This document shows positions 36,130 to 48,371 of a stretch of 64,000 nt of DNA, in pieces. Every line of letters begins with the position of its first letter. Within the stretch, counting starts at the first letter, position 1. The notes beneath the pieces were generated by a model. That model saw only the letters and a list, made by a program, of their open reading frames with translations, was not told where the DNA came from and made no database searches. Position numbers and translations under genes: made by a program. The DNA lies in NCBI GenBank assembly GCA_963971405.1, contig OZ020489.1, positions 2,666,001 to 2,730,000 on the forward strand. The letters are read 5' to 3'. Origin of the DNA: Psococerastis gibbosa. Lineage: Eukaryota; Arthropoda; Insecta; Psocodea; Psocidae.

Positions 36130-36515
36130 AGGCGCCCATTCCATTGACCGGCTAGGGCTATTTCCAACAACGGTGACGTGGTAGCAGACATTCAAGACTT
36201 AGGTAGCGTTTCCACCGACCTCGCATTGCAGATTGCAAATGACATTGACGGAAATGTTTGTTTTTCTTTTTATAGAAATCTATTAAAATGTTTGTAATTA
36301 ACATATCCCATGACGCCATTTTTTAATTTTAGTTTGTTTGCTTGTGATTTTACTGTATGATCATTGATCAATTTTAACTATGGCATAGAGGAAAATAAAC
36401 ATTTCCGTCAATTCTGCAATGCGAGGTCGGTGGAGACGCCACCTAAGTCTTGAATTTCTGCTACCACGTCACCGTTTTTGGAAATAGCCCTAGCCGGTCA
36501 ATGGAATGGGCACCT
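36130..36515. mobile_element. Long-inverted-repeat MITE M1, complete
   Basis: Same ends as the 5977 copy, with both arms complete (about 125 bp each) around a loop containing gatcattgatcaattttaac. The right end abuts an M3-type end at 36516. Confidence 0.9.
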
Positions 36516-36690
36516 TAGACCCGGTACATAAGGACGTTCGACCCCGGCAATGCGCTGGGAAATTTGTCATGGCTACAAATGGGGTGGTGCAAAAAAAAAT
36601 TCTGAGGCTGACTTTGGGGTTTTCCAACAGTCCTTTCGCCACAAAGGCAAATTTCCCTGCGCGTAGCCGGCTTTGAACCTCCGCCCATTA
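36516..36690 (+). mobile_element. M3-like end next to MITE M1
   Basis: tagacccggtacataaggac and gggaaatttgtcatggctac match the left end of the 31.6-kb element; the right end was not traced. Confidence 0.5.
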
Positions 36691-37159
36691 GATACTACTG
36701 TTCAACTAGCAATTGAAGGAAACTGTCGAAAGTTTGAAGAAATCATGGAATAAAAACCTTCCGCAGATTTATATATGGAACGGAATAAAAAGAGTGGATT
36801 CAGACCGGCGTAAGCCAAGTCTGTTTATGGCAATACAGAAAAACCGTGGCACGACAACCCACTGAGGGTCTCACGTCTTGACCACCGCCATAATTGCGAT
36901 ATTGTAGACGGATACATGTCCAGCAGCCGCGTTTTTCTGAAGGTGAGGGTATGGTGCCCAATAGTGTAGGGAGGACCCAGACCCAGAATTTTTTGGTTTA
37001 TGTTGAGGCTCGAACCTCTACTATCGGTTTCATACTCCAGTCTCTATTCACCGGACTAAATTGGAATATATAGCATATAACAGAAAGTAAGAAACCTTCT
37101 TCGATTGCTGGTGTAACAGTAACTTCCCAACATCAAATTTCGGGTAGCACAAACTCATA

Positions 37160-37338
37160 TAAGTTAATTAAATGACTTTTTGATCTATTACTAAGCCAAC
37201 CTAGCGGAGTTATGGCTAAAAGGCCCCCTCTTACACCTTAACATGCCCTCCGAGGCGTGGTCAGAAAATGTAGCAAGTGTGTGACTGGAACCACCAACCT
37301 ATCAAGTGATAAGTCCATACCACTATTCTAAGGTCAGG
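37160..37338 (-). mobile_element. SINE-A copy, head-to-head with the copy at 38313
   Basis: Minus-strand copy whose head ends at the left target-site duplication of the 37.3-kb LINE. Confidence 0.8.
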
Positions 37339-38312
37339 TCAAGGTCCATCCTTCCTTATATTTGGCCCACTTTGCTGAGATTAAAAATTGACACCCTGAA
37401 CCTAAGTGGACCCATTTATATACAGACGGATCCAAAAAAGATGACAGAGTCGGTGCAGCCTTTGTGATAGGAAAGGAAAAGTATATGTACACTCTCTTAC
37501 CATACACAACGGTTTATTCAGCTGAACTATTTGCAATATTACAGGCTCTTTTATACATCCATGAGCATCACTTGGAATTCTCCATTATTTTCACAGATAG
37601 TTTTAGTGCCCTAGAAGCCCTAAAAAATAGTTCCGCTGAAAACACTCTCCTTATTTCAGCCATTCACGGCTCATATAAACAGATCTATGCACAAGGTGTC
37701 GTGAAATTCTGCTGGGTACCAGCACATGTAGGCATCTCGGGGAATACGGCAGCAGACAATGCCGCTAAAGAGGCAACAACAGCAATTTCAGTCCCATGGC
37801 CATTAACCACCTTGTATGATGTGCGCACCTACATCGATCATCTGGTCAGGCTAGATTGGCAGGGGGATTGGAGTGGTCCATCGCATAATTACAACAAGTT
37901 ACGAGACATTAAACCCCGCCTGGGGTGGTGGGCAACAGCCAGCCGCCCTTACAGACGAGAGGAAATACTGCTGTCGCGCATGCGTCTGGGCCACTCCAGG
38001 CTTACCCACGGCCACCTTATGACAGGTGAACCGCCTCCGAACTGCCAGTTTTGTAGCGTACCACTGTCGGTGGAGCACATCATACTGGCGTGCCCGAGTT
38101 ACGCTGGCCCCAGAGCCCTTCTTCCGCTCCCCCTCACTCTGCAACACCTGCTGGGAAATGACGAGAAGGTAACCTCTCTCGTCATAAAATTTCTAATGTC
38201 AACCCCCCTCTTCGGAACACTCTGAGAAGGGCTGGGTTTGGCGCGATAACAACATGAGCGCGGAAGCCCAAAACGGGTAGAGCGCCTAGCATATTATTAA
38301 AAAAAAAAAAAA
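37339..38312 (+). mobile_element. LINE 3' fragment with RNase H and zinc knuckle, flanked by 11-bp target-site duplications
   Basis: A 5'-truncated non-LTR retrotransposon. The frame from about 37404 to 38225 gives YTDGSKKDDRVGAAFVIGK, SAELFAIL, IFTDSFSALE and GNTAADNAAKEA, the four acidic residues of RNase H. The Cys/His knuckle CQFCSVPLSVEHIILACP follows. It ends in a poly(A) run at 38299-38312. Direct repeats ctaaggtcagg at 37328-37338 and 38313-38323 are perfect target-site duplications. An in-frame stop near 37390 lies ahead of the RNase H part. It inserted between two head-to-head SINE-A copies. Confidence 0.92.
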
Positions 38313-38545
38313 CTAAGGTCAGGACATGTAGAGTAGTGGTACGGACTCTGACTTTCACCCGAAAGGTTGTTGGTTGTTGGTTCGAGTCCTACACTTCCTA
38401 CATTTTCTGGCCATGCTTCGGAGGGCATGTAAAGCAGGCGGTCCCGGGCCTTCCTAGTTGAGTGTAAGAGAGGGCTTTATAACCCTAACTCCGCTAGGTT
38501 GGCTTAGTAATAGAACAAAGTCTTTATTAATTTATTTATTCTGCA
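38313..38545 (+). mobile_element. SINE-A copy (tRNA-derived), full length
   Basis: Plus-strand copy from ggtcaggacatgtagagtag through the B box ggttcgagtcc to a (TTTA)n tail; it directly follows the LINE poly(A). Confidence 0.9.
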
Positions 38546-38953
38546 TGTCCCGAAATATCTTAAAAGTAAACTAACAAAACCGGAGGAAGAGGTGAAAGGG
38601 CACAAGTGGAAGGGATAGAGAAGATACACTAGGGAGACTACACCTGATTAATTATGACACAGAACGGTAAACATTGTTGGATTTCGTACCTAGAAAATGA
38701 AAACTAAAACAACTCTTAAATCAGTTTGTGCTACGCCAATAATAATCTCAGAAGCTGAAAAACCAGCCGAAGACCTGGGTCTCATCATTAATTTGTTGCT
38801 AATTACAGTATTAAACCCTCACTAACTGTAGGTTTCCCTATGGTAAGAGGAATCCGGAAAATACTGCAATCCAATACAATTACAAAGGCTTTCAGGCCGG
38901 AGTAATACGATGATGCAGTAGTGTCCGGGGTGATGGGCCATAATCGATTGAAA

Positions 38954-39322
38954 AGGCGGGGATTCCACAGACCTGCTAAATAGAAATACGGTGACGTGGT
39001 AACAGACATTCAAGACTTATGCGGGGTTTCCATCGACCTCGCATTGCAGAATGCAAATGACATTGACGGAAATGTTTGTTTTACTCTATGCCATAGTTAA
39101 AATTGATCAATGATCATAGAGTAAAATCACAAACAAACAAACTGGGATATGTTAATTACAAACATTTTAATAGATTTCTATAAAAAGAAAATTTCAAATT
39201 TCCATCAATGTCATTTGCATTCTGCAATTCGAGGTCGGTGGAAACCCCGCCTAAGTCTTGAATGTCTGTTACCACGTCACCGTATTTGTATTTAGCACTA
39301 GCAGGTCTGTGAAATCCCCGCC
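38954..39322. mobile_element. Long-inverted-repeat MITE M1, variant ends
   Basis: Ends aggcggggattccacagacc and complement; arms hold the gtgacgtggtaacagacatt block. The loop is in the opposite orientation to the 36-kb copy and partly deleted. Confidence 0.85.
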
Positions 39323-40129
39323 AAAGTGTAATTCTAAAAGTATCGTCAACATCTGCAGTCAATGTCTTCACTACGTAGATTTTTTTTAGATTGAATCTCG
39401 AGGTCAGTAGCAACTAGCCAAGGATGTCGACAGATGTTGAAGAAACGTTTGGAAGCACGATTTCAGATCGACCGCCCTTGGCAAATGGAGTTAGTACAAT
39501 CGGGAACTATTGTTATAAATTCAATGCAATTCAAATTTTACAAACAACAATTTACCGCATACCATTGGCATAACTGTATCAAACTGTCGTTTGAATTTTT
39601 AACATCAAGACTTTAATTTGAACTTGATTATTCTTTGTACAACATTAAAATTACACTAAGGATTCCCCATAGCTTATTTTTACAAGCCGAACAGAACGGC
39701 TGATTTAGCGAATCAAACCAGCCTCGCAGCCCCCTGGATCTTAACTGGCTAGTAGCCTTTGTTATGGGTGGGCTATCACAACCTCTTCGAATGCAGCGTA
39801 TTGTATGTAAGGTAATGAACAATTTACAAAGGTAATTTACACTATGAAAATCGGCATTGAACTAGGCCTATTTGACACACTCAGGGCCACTTCGACCAGC
39901 ATAGGTTGGAAATCTTACAGAAAAAAAAACATTTCCGATTGACATGCTTCAAGACAATAGGTAACGACGCAGCATACAAATTTGCCTGTCACATTCAATT
40001 GTCAATTGGGATTGGCTTTAATGAGCTATTTTGTAATTTAATGAAACTGCTACGCCACTCTCAGTTATGTGGCGGTTCAAAATAGTACTTTACAGCATAG
40101 CGAGTGGCAGGCTAATTCTGAACCATAAG

Positions 40130-40197
40130 GCCCGGCACACGGACAGCGAGTCACCGGTGCGCGACTTGACCGTGTGTACCGGTCCTAAGTAGGGACA
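40130..40197. mobile_element. M3-type ends joined with the middle missing
   Basis: taaggcccggcacacggaca and, 30 bp on, accgtgtgtaccggtcctaa face each other: two inverted ends with almost nothing between. Confidence 0.55.
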
Positions 40198-40631
40198 AAT
40201 ATATAGCACAAATTAAGATTATTTAGTTGCAACCCGGCTTAACTTATAAATTCCTCCGTTTAGGTTATCAGAGACTCATTAATAAGTAAATAATGACTTT
40301 ATCATCTATTAACGACCACTGTAACAAAATTAGAGTCCTGAGGCCCTCTCTTAGACTCAAATAATTAATGGCTCTTTGGTTCAAGTTCCATAGAAATAGC
40401 AATTTCTTTGCGAGAAATGAAATGAGGTAAACTTATTTGATTTGTCCGAAAACAGACGATCTCTTTTATATTAGGTAACCCATAAGCCTGGGCATTTTCA
40501 ATGGAAATCACCTTGCGATTGCACTGCAAAGTACTACTCGGAGCAGAATCGAACATCTTAAAAAATTCAGGTGATTAGGGCAGACTGGTAGGTCTGGCCT
40601 GACGTCGAACTTCCAGCGCAGACGTGGGGGG

Positions 40632-43600
40632 TCACTGAAAACGGTCCGCTCGCAGGCCAGGATTGACGTCACTGAAGTACGAGTGGTTCATACTCTCCTC
40701 TGCAGACTGTCGTAGCGACGGGTTACATACTAGCAGTCTCTGTGACAATAGTGTATTCTATTAGTATTGTATTAATTTCTTACAGTGTATGTTTGTACAA
40801 ATATCATTTACCACAAGGCAACGCCCGTGCGCGGTTTTTAAGATAATAACACAGGTATTAATGTGATGAATGCGTACTTCCGTACGTTTCGTCAACATCT
40901 GCGGTCGACACCATTTTGACGAAACGATTAGAAGTATGCTTTCAGAACAACCATGGTGTATCATCCCGGATTCTACTGCTTCATGACGTAACCACGAAAG
41001 CCTATGTAATTACACAGGAATTAATAATTATCAGTAGTTGAGATGTAACTGGGCTTACGCACTAACGCACACGTTGATACGCGGGTGGCTGACTGAAACT
41101 GAACTCTACAATTGTGCCCCTAAGAGACAAATGGACCTCCTATATAGGAGAGATGGGACCTTTGCTTCCTGTCAATAAAGTTTTTGTTATTTCTGGGGCC
41201 ACTCACCAATGTTACGATGAGCAGCCATTGAAAAGACGTACCAGGTGGTGGCCCATTGATTCGAAAAATATTTTTGGCGCGCTCCATTGTCTTATTCATC
41301 AGTTCTATAGGACCTCCTACTATCTCTCTTTTTTAACAAAGCCCCCCCCCCCCCACTGTAAATTTCTCACACTTAGTCAACATTCACAAGAAATATCGAT
41401 CCTAGAGTCATCATTAAATAATTAGTAAATGGGGGAGGAAGTGTGCATTCTGTTAAGTAAATGGCATCACTAACACCGGTTGGGCACCGTTTTGGAACTC
41501 CTACCGGTGTTTTTCATACAAATCAAGTTCCACAACTGGGGTCATTCAGTTTTAGTGATAGCCACATAATAAGCTATTCTGATCCTCTTTAAGGATTTTT
41601 TTTTGGGCCCAGGCCTACTTATAGTGGCCCATGGGTCCCTTGTCCAATACCAACGACCCCATGGATTTCGGACATTATTTGCATTGTTTCCGTATGAATT
41701 TTTGGCCATTGGCAAACTGGTATACGTTCTCGATGTCAACCTACACTGGCTACAAGCGATAATGGACAAGCTGAGACAAGCTTACCATTGACGCACTGAA
41801 ACAGGCGAAAGCATGACTTAACCAAGTACAGATACGAGTCAAACAGCCACATACCATGTATCAAAATGCGGAGGAACACTTCTACTAATACTATGCCGAT
41901 ATTTCCTGTGCAATTTAATGACACAAAGACTTGGCGCAAAGCAAACGCTTCCCTACAGTCGTACCCAAATAATTAAAACAATTAAGTATGTACCTGTAGG
42001 AGATCCCGCCCTTTGGGATTGAGTTTGCCGACTACCTGCGCGAAGCTCATGGAGGGATGGTAGATGGGGAAGGGCTTGAAGTCAGGTAGTTGAGTCAGGC
42101 CAGGCCAGGACTCCTCTGTTGGGGTCCCCAGCAGCTTGAAAATCCTCTTTAGTTGGTCGTCTACATCTGAGCCCGGAAACAGGGGTCGCCCTGCGTTGGC
42201 CAATTCTAAAACATGAACAATTGAACGTAAGAGACTAGCATTACAAATCTAGAAAGGGCCGTTCTAAATTCTAATACCTATAAAGTCTTGTTTCTGGAAT
42301 GCGTCTGCTTCTACCTTTTCGGATTATCTTATTTTATAGATAGATAGTAATAAAACAAAAAAGTAATTATTTATTTATTTATTATAGATTAACAATAGTT
42401 CACATAAACAAATGTATTGTGTATCGTCAAAGTTTATATATTTCGCGAGGCCTTCAAATAGCGATTTCGCCAATATAACCATTGTGGAATAAGAGTTTAA
42501 TTAATTAGCTCTCACACCGTGTTGTTTTCCAACAATTTTGAAAGATTCCCCTTCACTTGGATAACAAGACAGTACACAGTAAATTTCAACTACTGCATGC
42601 TGCCCGTAACCATTACCTGCAAATATACAGCCTGCGCTCCACATGTCAATGGACGTCGTATACAACTTAGCACCGAAGAGAACGTCTGGAGGTCTGTACC
42701 ACAGTGTCACCACTTCCGCGGAGTAACATTTTACAGGTATACCAAAAGCGCGCGCCAGTCCAAAATCAGCTAATTTTAGTTCGCCATTCTGCAAGCGGAA
42801 AAATGTGCCTTACTTGCAGAATAAACCCACAAAGTAGCCCACCTGATTGAATAAGTGAAAATTAAAAATTAAATTGAAATTTCACTTTCATCTGCGTATG
42901 CAGAGTAAGGGTTGACGACTGACATAAACTAGCGTCATTGAGTCATGTGGCATCAATATCAAAATGACGTACGGTACATGCAGCCTTTCATTTAAAAAAA
43001 ATGCAAATATTAAAGAACCTGACCTGCCAGAGCCAAATCAACCATGTCACACGTCATACAATTTTATAGATTACAAACAACATAAAGATGAGCCCCTGGA
43101 CATGGTGTTGTGGTCTGAGTCTATAACAGGGATTCTCAAATGGTGAGCCATTCGAAAAAATAAGTTATTGATCCTATCAAAATATAAATTGAAAATAATT
43201 CCAAACTTCGGGTTCCTATCAAGTGAAGTTTTTACTTAGTAAACCTAGGGTCCATTATCACGTCCGACAAAAAGATCAGTCAAGACGTTTTTAACAGAAT
43301 TAAATCAGCCAATGTAGCTTTCTTCCAAACAAGAGCACTATTCTCGACTCGGATTCTATCGTGGACAACAAAGGTCAGACTTTACATGACGCTAATCCTG
43401 CCTGTCCTTATATATGGTGGTGAAGCATGGGCCCTGACAAAGATAGAATCAAGAGCGCTGACTGTTTTCGGTAACAAGACGTTACGGAGAATATTCGGAA
43501 GAGTTTTTGAAAACAACAGTTGGAGAATCCGAACGAACGAAGAAATCCACCAACTCTTCGGCTCGCCAGACGTCACACAATTACTACGAAGCAGAAGGCT

Positions 43601-45391
43601 CCAGTGGATGGAACACGCCGTCCGTATGCCAGCAGAAAGAACAGCACAAGCAGTATGGGTGACATGTCCCAACAGAAGAAGACCTTTGAGCCGTCCGAGA
43701 CGACGCTATGGCGACCAGCTAAAGGAAGATGGGCAGGAAGTTGGCCTTCGGGCCGATGAGTGGCGTGGTCTGGCGAAGGACAGGATCCGTTGGCGTGGTG
43801 TTGTGAATGCGGTCAAAAGTCCCCCAGGGCTGACAGCGCCAACTTAAGTCAAGGAAGTCAAACCTTTTTTGATACACGTAAGTTTGCTTTTTTCTTCATA
43901 ACATAAATCACATTCTTATATAAGTATATGTATGCATTCAACACCCCCCCCCCCCCCCCCCCCACCACATTTCCTCTGATACCATCATACCAGTACAACT
44001 GAGTATCCTGAGATCGCCCTCAATTTCGTTTCTGTGTCCCTTCCTCTTCTTCGTGTTCCTATTTCTTCCTCTAGCCATTTACTCACGCGACTGCTTCTAT
44101 CTATTCGCTTTACGTATCCAAACCATTCCAGTCTACTTCTCGCTATAGCTGTCAGATTTAACTTGTTAGATTTCAGTGTTCCAATGGTATTTTTCATTTA
44201 TCAACATAATTTATTCTGATTCTAATATCCTCTCCTCTAATGGTTATATTCAAACCAAAAATCTCTCCTCATAATTTTATTTCTAATCCTATCTCTTATT
44301 GCCCTCTGATCTGATACTGAATATATCTATTGCCAATTAAAAAATCCTTACCTTGTTAATAAGTAAATTTTGCGGTTTGAGATCCCGATGAAGCACATTA
44401 TTGCTATGGCAAAATGCTAGTCCACGAAGTAATTGATACATAAAACTCTTGACAACATCCAAATCTATTTCCCCATTCAAACTGTCAAAGTATTTCTTCA
44501 AGTCTTGGTCGCAGTGCTCGAAAACTAGTGTCAGCTTCTTATCGCTGTGCAGCACATCGTACAAACGGACTATGTTTTTGTGTTTTAATTCTTTCAAGAG
44601 GCAAATTTCACGGAGGGCCGACGAAGGGACACCCTGGAACGTTATATGTTTTTAATTATATCTAATGCCAACCAAACATTAGGGCATCAACTCAGAACTG
44701 AGATAGGCGTTTTTTTTACAATTTTAAGGAGAATTTTGAAAAGAATAGTGATATACCAGTGGGCTTCATTTATTCGTCAAACGTAGCAAAATCTGTTGAG
44801 GATCTTGTTCAAAAGCATCCAAGTCAAACAACACTCACCATCAGCGCTTCGTAGGCTAGCGACAAACTACATACCGTATATGTGTACTTCTATGTTATGT
44901 TGATGTTTTATCAAATATATAAGCTTCTAAATTTGTCTCAGCTCAAGTCAATTTCAATTTTTGAATTAGGCATACGTAGGGCTGCCTGCAGCACATAATT
45001 CACCAGCTTTTTGAGACTTAATCAGAGCTCTAAGAAACAAGGAGTCTCTACCTCGGACACGAAAAAGTAAAATTAAATCTAAGAAACATAACTAATAAAT
45101 CGTGTAATTAATCAAGGTAATTGCATATACTACTGCTTTTTAGCTTAACTTGTGGCTTAGGGAAGATGCCTTACTGCTTACCTCATCATCGTCGTCCAAG
45201 CGAACCCTTTTCAGTGCTACAATCTCATGGGTCTCTCGATTTTTTGCTTTAAATACTGTTCCGTATGTCCCTAGAAGAGAAAATATCATACAGAAATGTT
45301 AAAACTAAGTGAAAGAATGTCTTGAGCACACTTTTGCAGCTAAAAACAGCATACCTTCGCCAATTTTCTCCAATTTTTCGTATTTTTGCAT
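40632..45391 (-). CDS. CDK5: Cyclin-dependent kinase 5
   Basis: A complete six-exon serine/threonine kinase gene, 299 residues. Exons (minus strand): 45391-45355, 45270-45182, 44633-44352, 42788-42617, 42205-41994 and 40739-40632 (TGA). It starts [20 protein letters not shown] with the glycine-rich loop, then VALKRVRL (catalytic Lys), the helix PSSALRE that marks CDK5 rather than CDK1/2, [10 protein letters not shown] (catalytic Asp) and ADFGLARAF. The substrate loop has [17 protein letters not shown], then [22 protein letters not shown]. The last exon gives [19 protein letters not shown] and [10 protein letters not shown], replacing the usual HPYF with HSYF. CDK5 binds p35-type activators and acts in neurons. 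It is transcribed away from SF3B4, with 73 bp between start codons. Intron 3 (42789-44351) carries two RTE-like LINE tails. The last intron (40740-41993) contains old repeats. Confidence 0.96.
41585..41815 (+). repeat. Repeat family G copy in the last CDK5 intron
   Basis: Blocks tacttatagtggcccatggg and ggctacaagcgataatggac recur near 50706-50815, 52920-52990 (reverse), 51655-51740 and 63785-63955 in diverged form. Family unknown. Confidence 0.5.
43236..43850 (+). mobile_element. RTE-like LINE, C-terminal fragment, antisense in CDK5 intron 3
   Basis: An open frame reads [59 protein letters not shown] and ends [11 protein letters not shown]. This is the region after the reverse transcriptase core in RTE/CR1-type LINEs ([14 protein letters not shown], WxxHAxRMP). 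Confidence 0.82.
43985..44340 (-). mobile_element. Degraded RTE-like LINE tail in CDK5 intron 3
   Basis: The minus strand gives [20 protein letters not shown] and [15 protein letters not shown], the WxGxVxRxD region of RTE-type C-termini; the upstream part is broken by stops. It is sense to CDK5, opposite to the neighbouring LINE fragment. Confidence 0.65.
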
Positions 45392-45464
45392 TGTGAAATT
45401 TTGCAGCTGAGTTAGCGACGCTTGTTATTGTTTTGTCTGATGCCACGACAAGCAGAGCATCAAA
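45392..45464. promoter_or_regulatory. Short bidirectional promoter / 5' leader region between CDK5 and SF3B4
   Basis: Only 73 bp separate the divergent start codons of CDK5 (minus) and SF3B4 (plus). No TATA box is evident. Both transcripts must start here or overlap the partner's first exon, so the promoter elements are either shared or lie within the opposite transcript. Confidence 0.6.
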
Positions 45465-48261
45465 ATGGCCGCCGGACCGATTGCCGAGCGAAATCAAGGT
45501 ACTGTAATTTTTATTCGATTTTCTATAATTATTGTGCTGTTTCCTTTAAAAATGAACAAAAGGGAGCGTTTTATTATTATTGTCTAAATATATGCCATAG
45601 TAATAGAGCGTAGAGTAGCAAAACACAAAATATGGACCGGCAGGTTATGGTCGTGTGTTGTGTTTGTGGAGCAGTTGGCCATTGCCAGGCAAAGGCCAAA
45701 TTTGGTCATTGTCGGATAATCCATGGGGTCTTAGGCATTGGGCATGGTTTAAGATGACCATTAATAGCCCGTCAAATAAGACATGTAATCAAAATCCAAC
45801 ATTCAAAATACAAAAAAAATTGTCATTACAGTACCTATTTCACGCTATTATTTGTTTTGTACTTGTTTTCAGATGCAACAATCTATGTGGGAGGTTTGGA
45901 TGACAAAGTGTCCGAAACACTACTGTGGGAGATGTTTGTGCAGGCAGGCCCTGTTGGTAAGTAAAATCGCCATACTGTGCTATAGCCTATTAATAAAGTT
46001 ATAGAGTAGGCGCTGGTAACCGAATTACAGTAACTTATTGAGTTGCGGTTAACAATTCAATTTGTAAATTGGGTTCGTTGATCATGTACTTTGGTCCCAA
46101 AGTGCTTCTCATAAATAACACAAAAGGAGAGAGGGTGTTAGGGCGTTACAAGCAATAGTTGTTTGAAAATTATATTATTAGACAACTTGTCTAACTATTG
46201 TTATTCTATTCTTATTATTATTTTTAGTTAACGTACACATGCCGAAAGATAGGGTGACGCAGATGCATCAGGGATATGGATTCGTGGAATTCATGGGCGA
46301 GGAGGATGCTGACTACTCCATTAAGATTATGAATATGATTAAGTTGTATGGTAAACCTATACGGGTAAATAAGGTACGTCAAAATATTTAAATAAAATTA
46401 AATCTATTTATGAGCAATGGTGTTTATTATTTAATATTATTATTACTGAAACTTAGGCCTCCATGAGAATGTGAGCCCTAGAACCTTGCCCTGCCAACGA
46501 CGCCCCAACAGTGGGCCTTGTGAACCCCTCTATGGACAATTATAAATATATGATTATATATTTAATCGCTCAAGCCCTACGTGAGATAGATGTGTCAAAC
46601 ATTCTCCAAATAGGCGCAGGCGCAGCTGCAATTTTCACTGAATATGTTTTCTGGGGCCTTGTTTTTAAACTTATTTTACTATAATGTTACTGGAGAAGCG
46701 TGACTCGTCGATCTGGTAGGATTGATTTCAGTGGTGGATGGGTTTGCCGCAACCATTTGTGCCGTCAGAAAACGTTATTTGCTTTGCTGGGGGACGGATG
46801 GGTTTCATTTGAGTGTAACCTATTAATGCTTAATTTTATAGGCTTCGGCACATCAGAAGAATTTAGACGTCGGTGCAAACATATTCATAGGGAACCTCGA
46901 TCCCGAGGTGGAGGAAAAGCTGCTATTCGACACATTCTCGGCGTTCGGCGTCATTCTGCAGACACCGAAGATCATGAGGGACGCCGAGTCGGGCAACTCG
47001 AAGGGCTTCGCATTTATAAACTTTGCGAGTTTCGAAGCCAGTGACGCCGCAATTGAAGCTATGAACGGACAGTACCTGTGTAACCGACCGATATCTGTTA
47101 GTTACGCTTTCAAGAAAGAGTCTAGGGGGGAACGGCATGGCTCCGCAGCTGAAAGGTAATTGCAGTAGCCTCTGTTGAACTGTCATTTTATCAGTTCATT
47201 TAATAGATTTTTCCCTGACACTTTACCATAGGCATGTGAGTACCCCACTTTAAAATTATACGATGGACCAATTATTTACCTTTCTTTCAGACTGTTAGCA
47301 GCCCAAAACCCGCTATCTCAAGCAGATCGTCCTCATCAGCTGTTTGCGGACGCCCCGCCTCCCGCACCTCTCCCGCCGCCTGCGCCCATGCTGATGGTGC
47401 CACCTCCCCCGAACGCCCCTCCTCCTCCTCCCGTACCTCCACCCCTTGGCATGCCCCCTCCCCCTCCCCTGCCCCCCAACATGAACATGCCGATGCCGCC
47501 TATGATGGACTCATTCAACGCCCCGCCCCCTCCCAGGATGATGCCGGGTCCACCTCCGCCCCCGCCTTGGGCGCAGCCTAATTTCAATCCACAGGTAAGA
47601 TTCAGTTTTGGCAGTAGATTCTTTCAAGTATAAATGGCCTATTGAGATAATTGTAATGAATCACAGGAAATTTAATTACTTAACTTGACCGGTTTTTGGA
47701 TACAATACAATCCAAATTCTTCAGTTCGACCACGCACATGAGGAAATGAAACACTGCTCTTCTTTTTTTAAATGAATGTATATTAAATCCAAAGATAGGA
47801 AATTTGGAAAAACCTGTACAATACAACACTCAAACCCACGATCCGGGGCATCGTCTCCCCTCCACACACGTGCTGCTTTTTTACATTAAGGGTATTTGCT
47901 GTATTTACATAACTCAGATTATACTGTAACATATTATAACCGCATCTAATAATGATAATAATTTGAAATTTCTAATTCGTTTCAGGGAGGATTTCCACAG
48001 AATTTCCCACCGCCGCCAAACGCAGGAGGAAACTTTCCCCCGCCGCCGCCTAACTTTGGTGGTCCACCAGGACCTCCACCGGGCTGGGGACCCCCTCCCC
48101 CTGGACACATGGGTGGGCCTCCCATGCCCCCGTTCGGACCCCCGGGGCCCATGCCGCCCGGGACTATGCCCCCGGGTCCCATGCCCCCTCCTGGCGGGAT
48201 GCCACCTTTTCCTCCGCCTATGGGACCCCCCGGTAATAGAAACCGGCCGCAAAATGATTAA
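45465..48261 (+). CDS. SF3B4: Splicing factor 3b subunit 4 (SAP49)
   Basis: A complete gene for the U2 snRNP SF3b component that contacts pre-mRNA near the branch site. Exons: 45465-45498, 45873-45956, 46228-46373, 46842-47155, 47291-47594 and 47986-48261 (TAA). All phases fit and the product is about 385 residues. It begins [20 protein letters not shown], which is RNP2 of the first RRM; RNP1 of that RRM is GYGFVEF. The second RRM has [11 protein letters not shown] and KGFAFINF. After the linker [20 protein letters not shown] comes a Pro/Gly/Met-rich tail of PPPP runs and PPGPMPPG-type repeats, as in other SF3B4 proteins. It ends NRNRPQND. Two RRMs followed by a proline-rich tail is the family layout. 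It is divergent from CDK5. Confidence 0.97.
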
Positions 48262-48365
48262 TAATTATAAGTATTTGTACATTTCAGTAAATTGCGTCTT
48301 TTGGCTAGATAAGACTTACGAAAAAAGGAAGAAAGATAAAAAACTAGTTAGAGCAACATTTATTA

Positions 48366-48371
48366 AATAAA
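48366..48371 (+). terminator. Poly(A) signal of SF3B4
   Basis: AATAAA lies 105 bp after the stop codon. Confidence 0.6.

Noticed and set aside
47336-47587. Glycine-rich minus-strand frame
   Set aside because: Mirror of the proline-rich coding strand of SF3B4; the same applies to the frame at 47982-48182.
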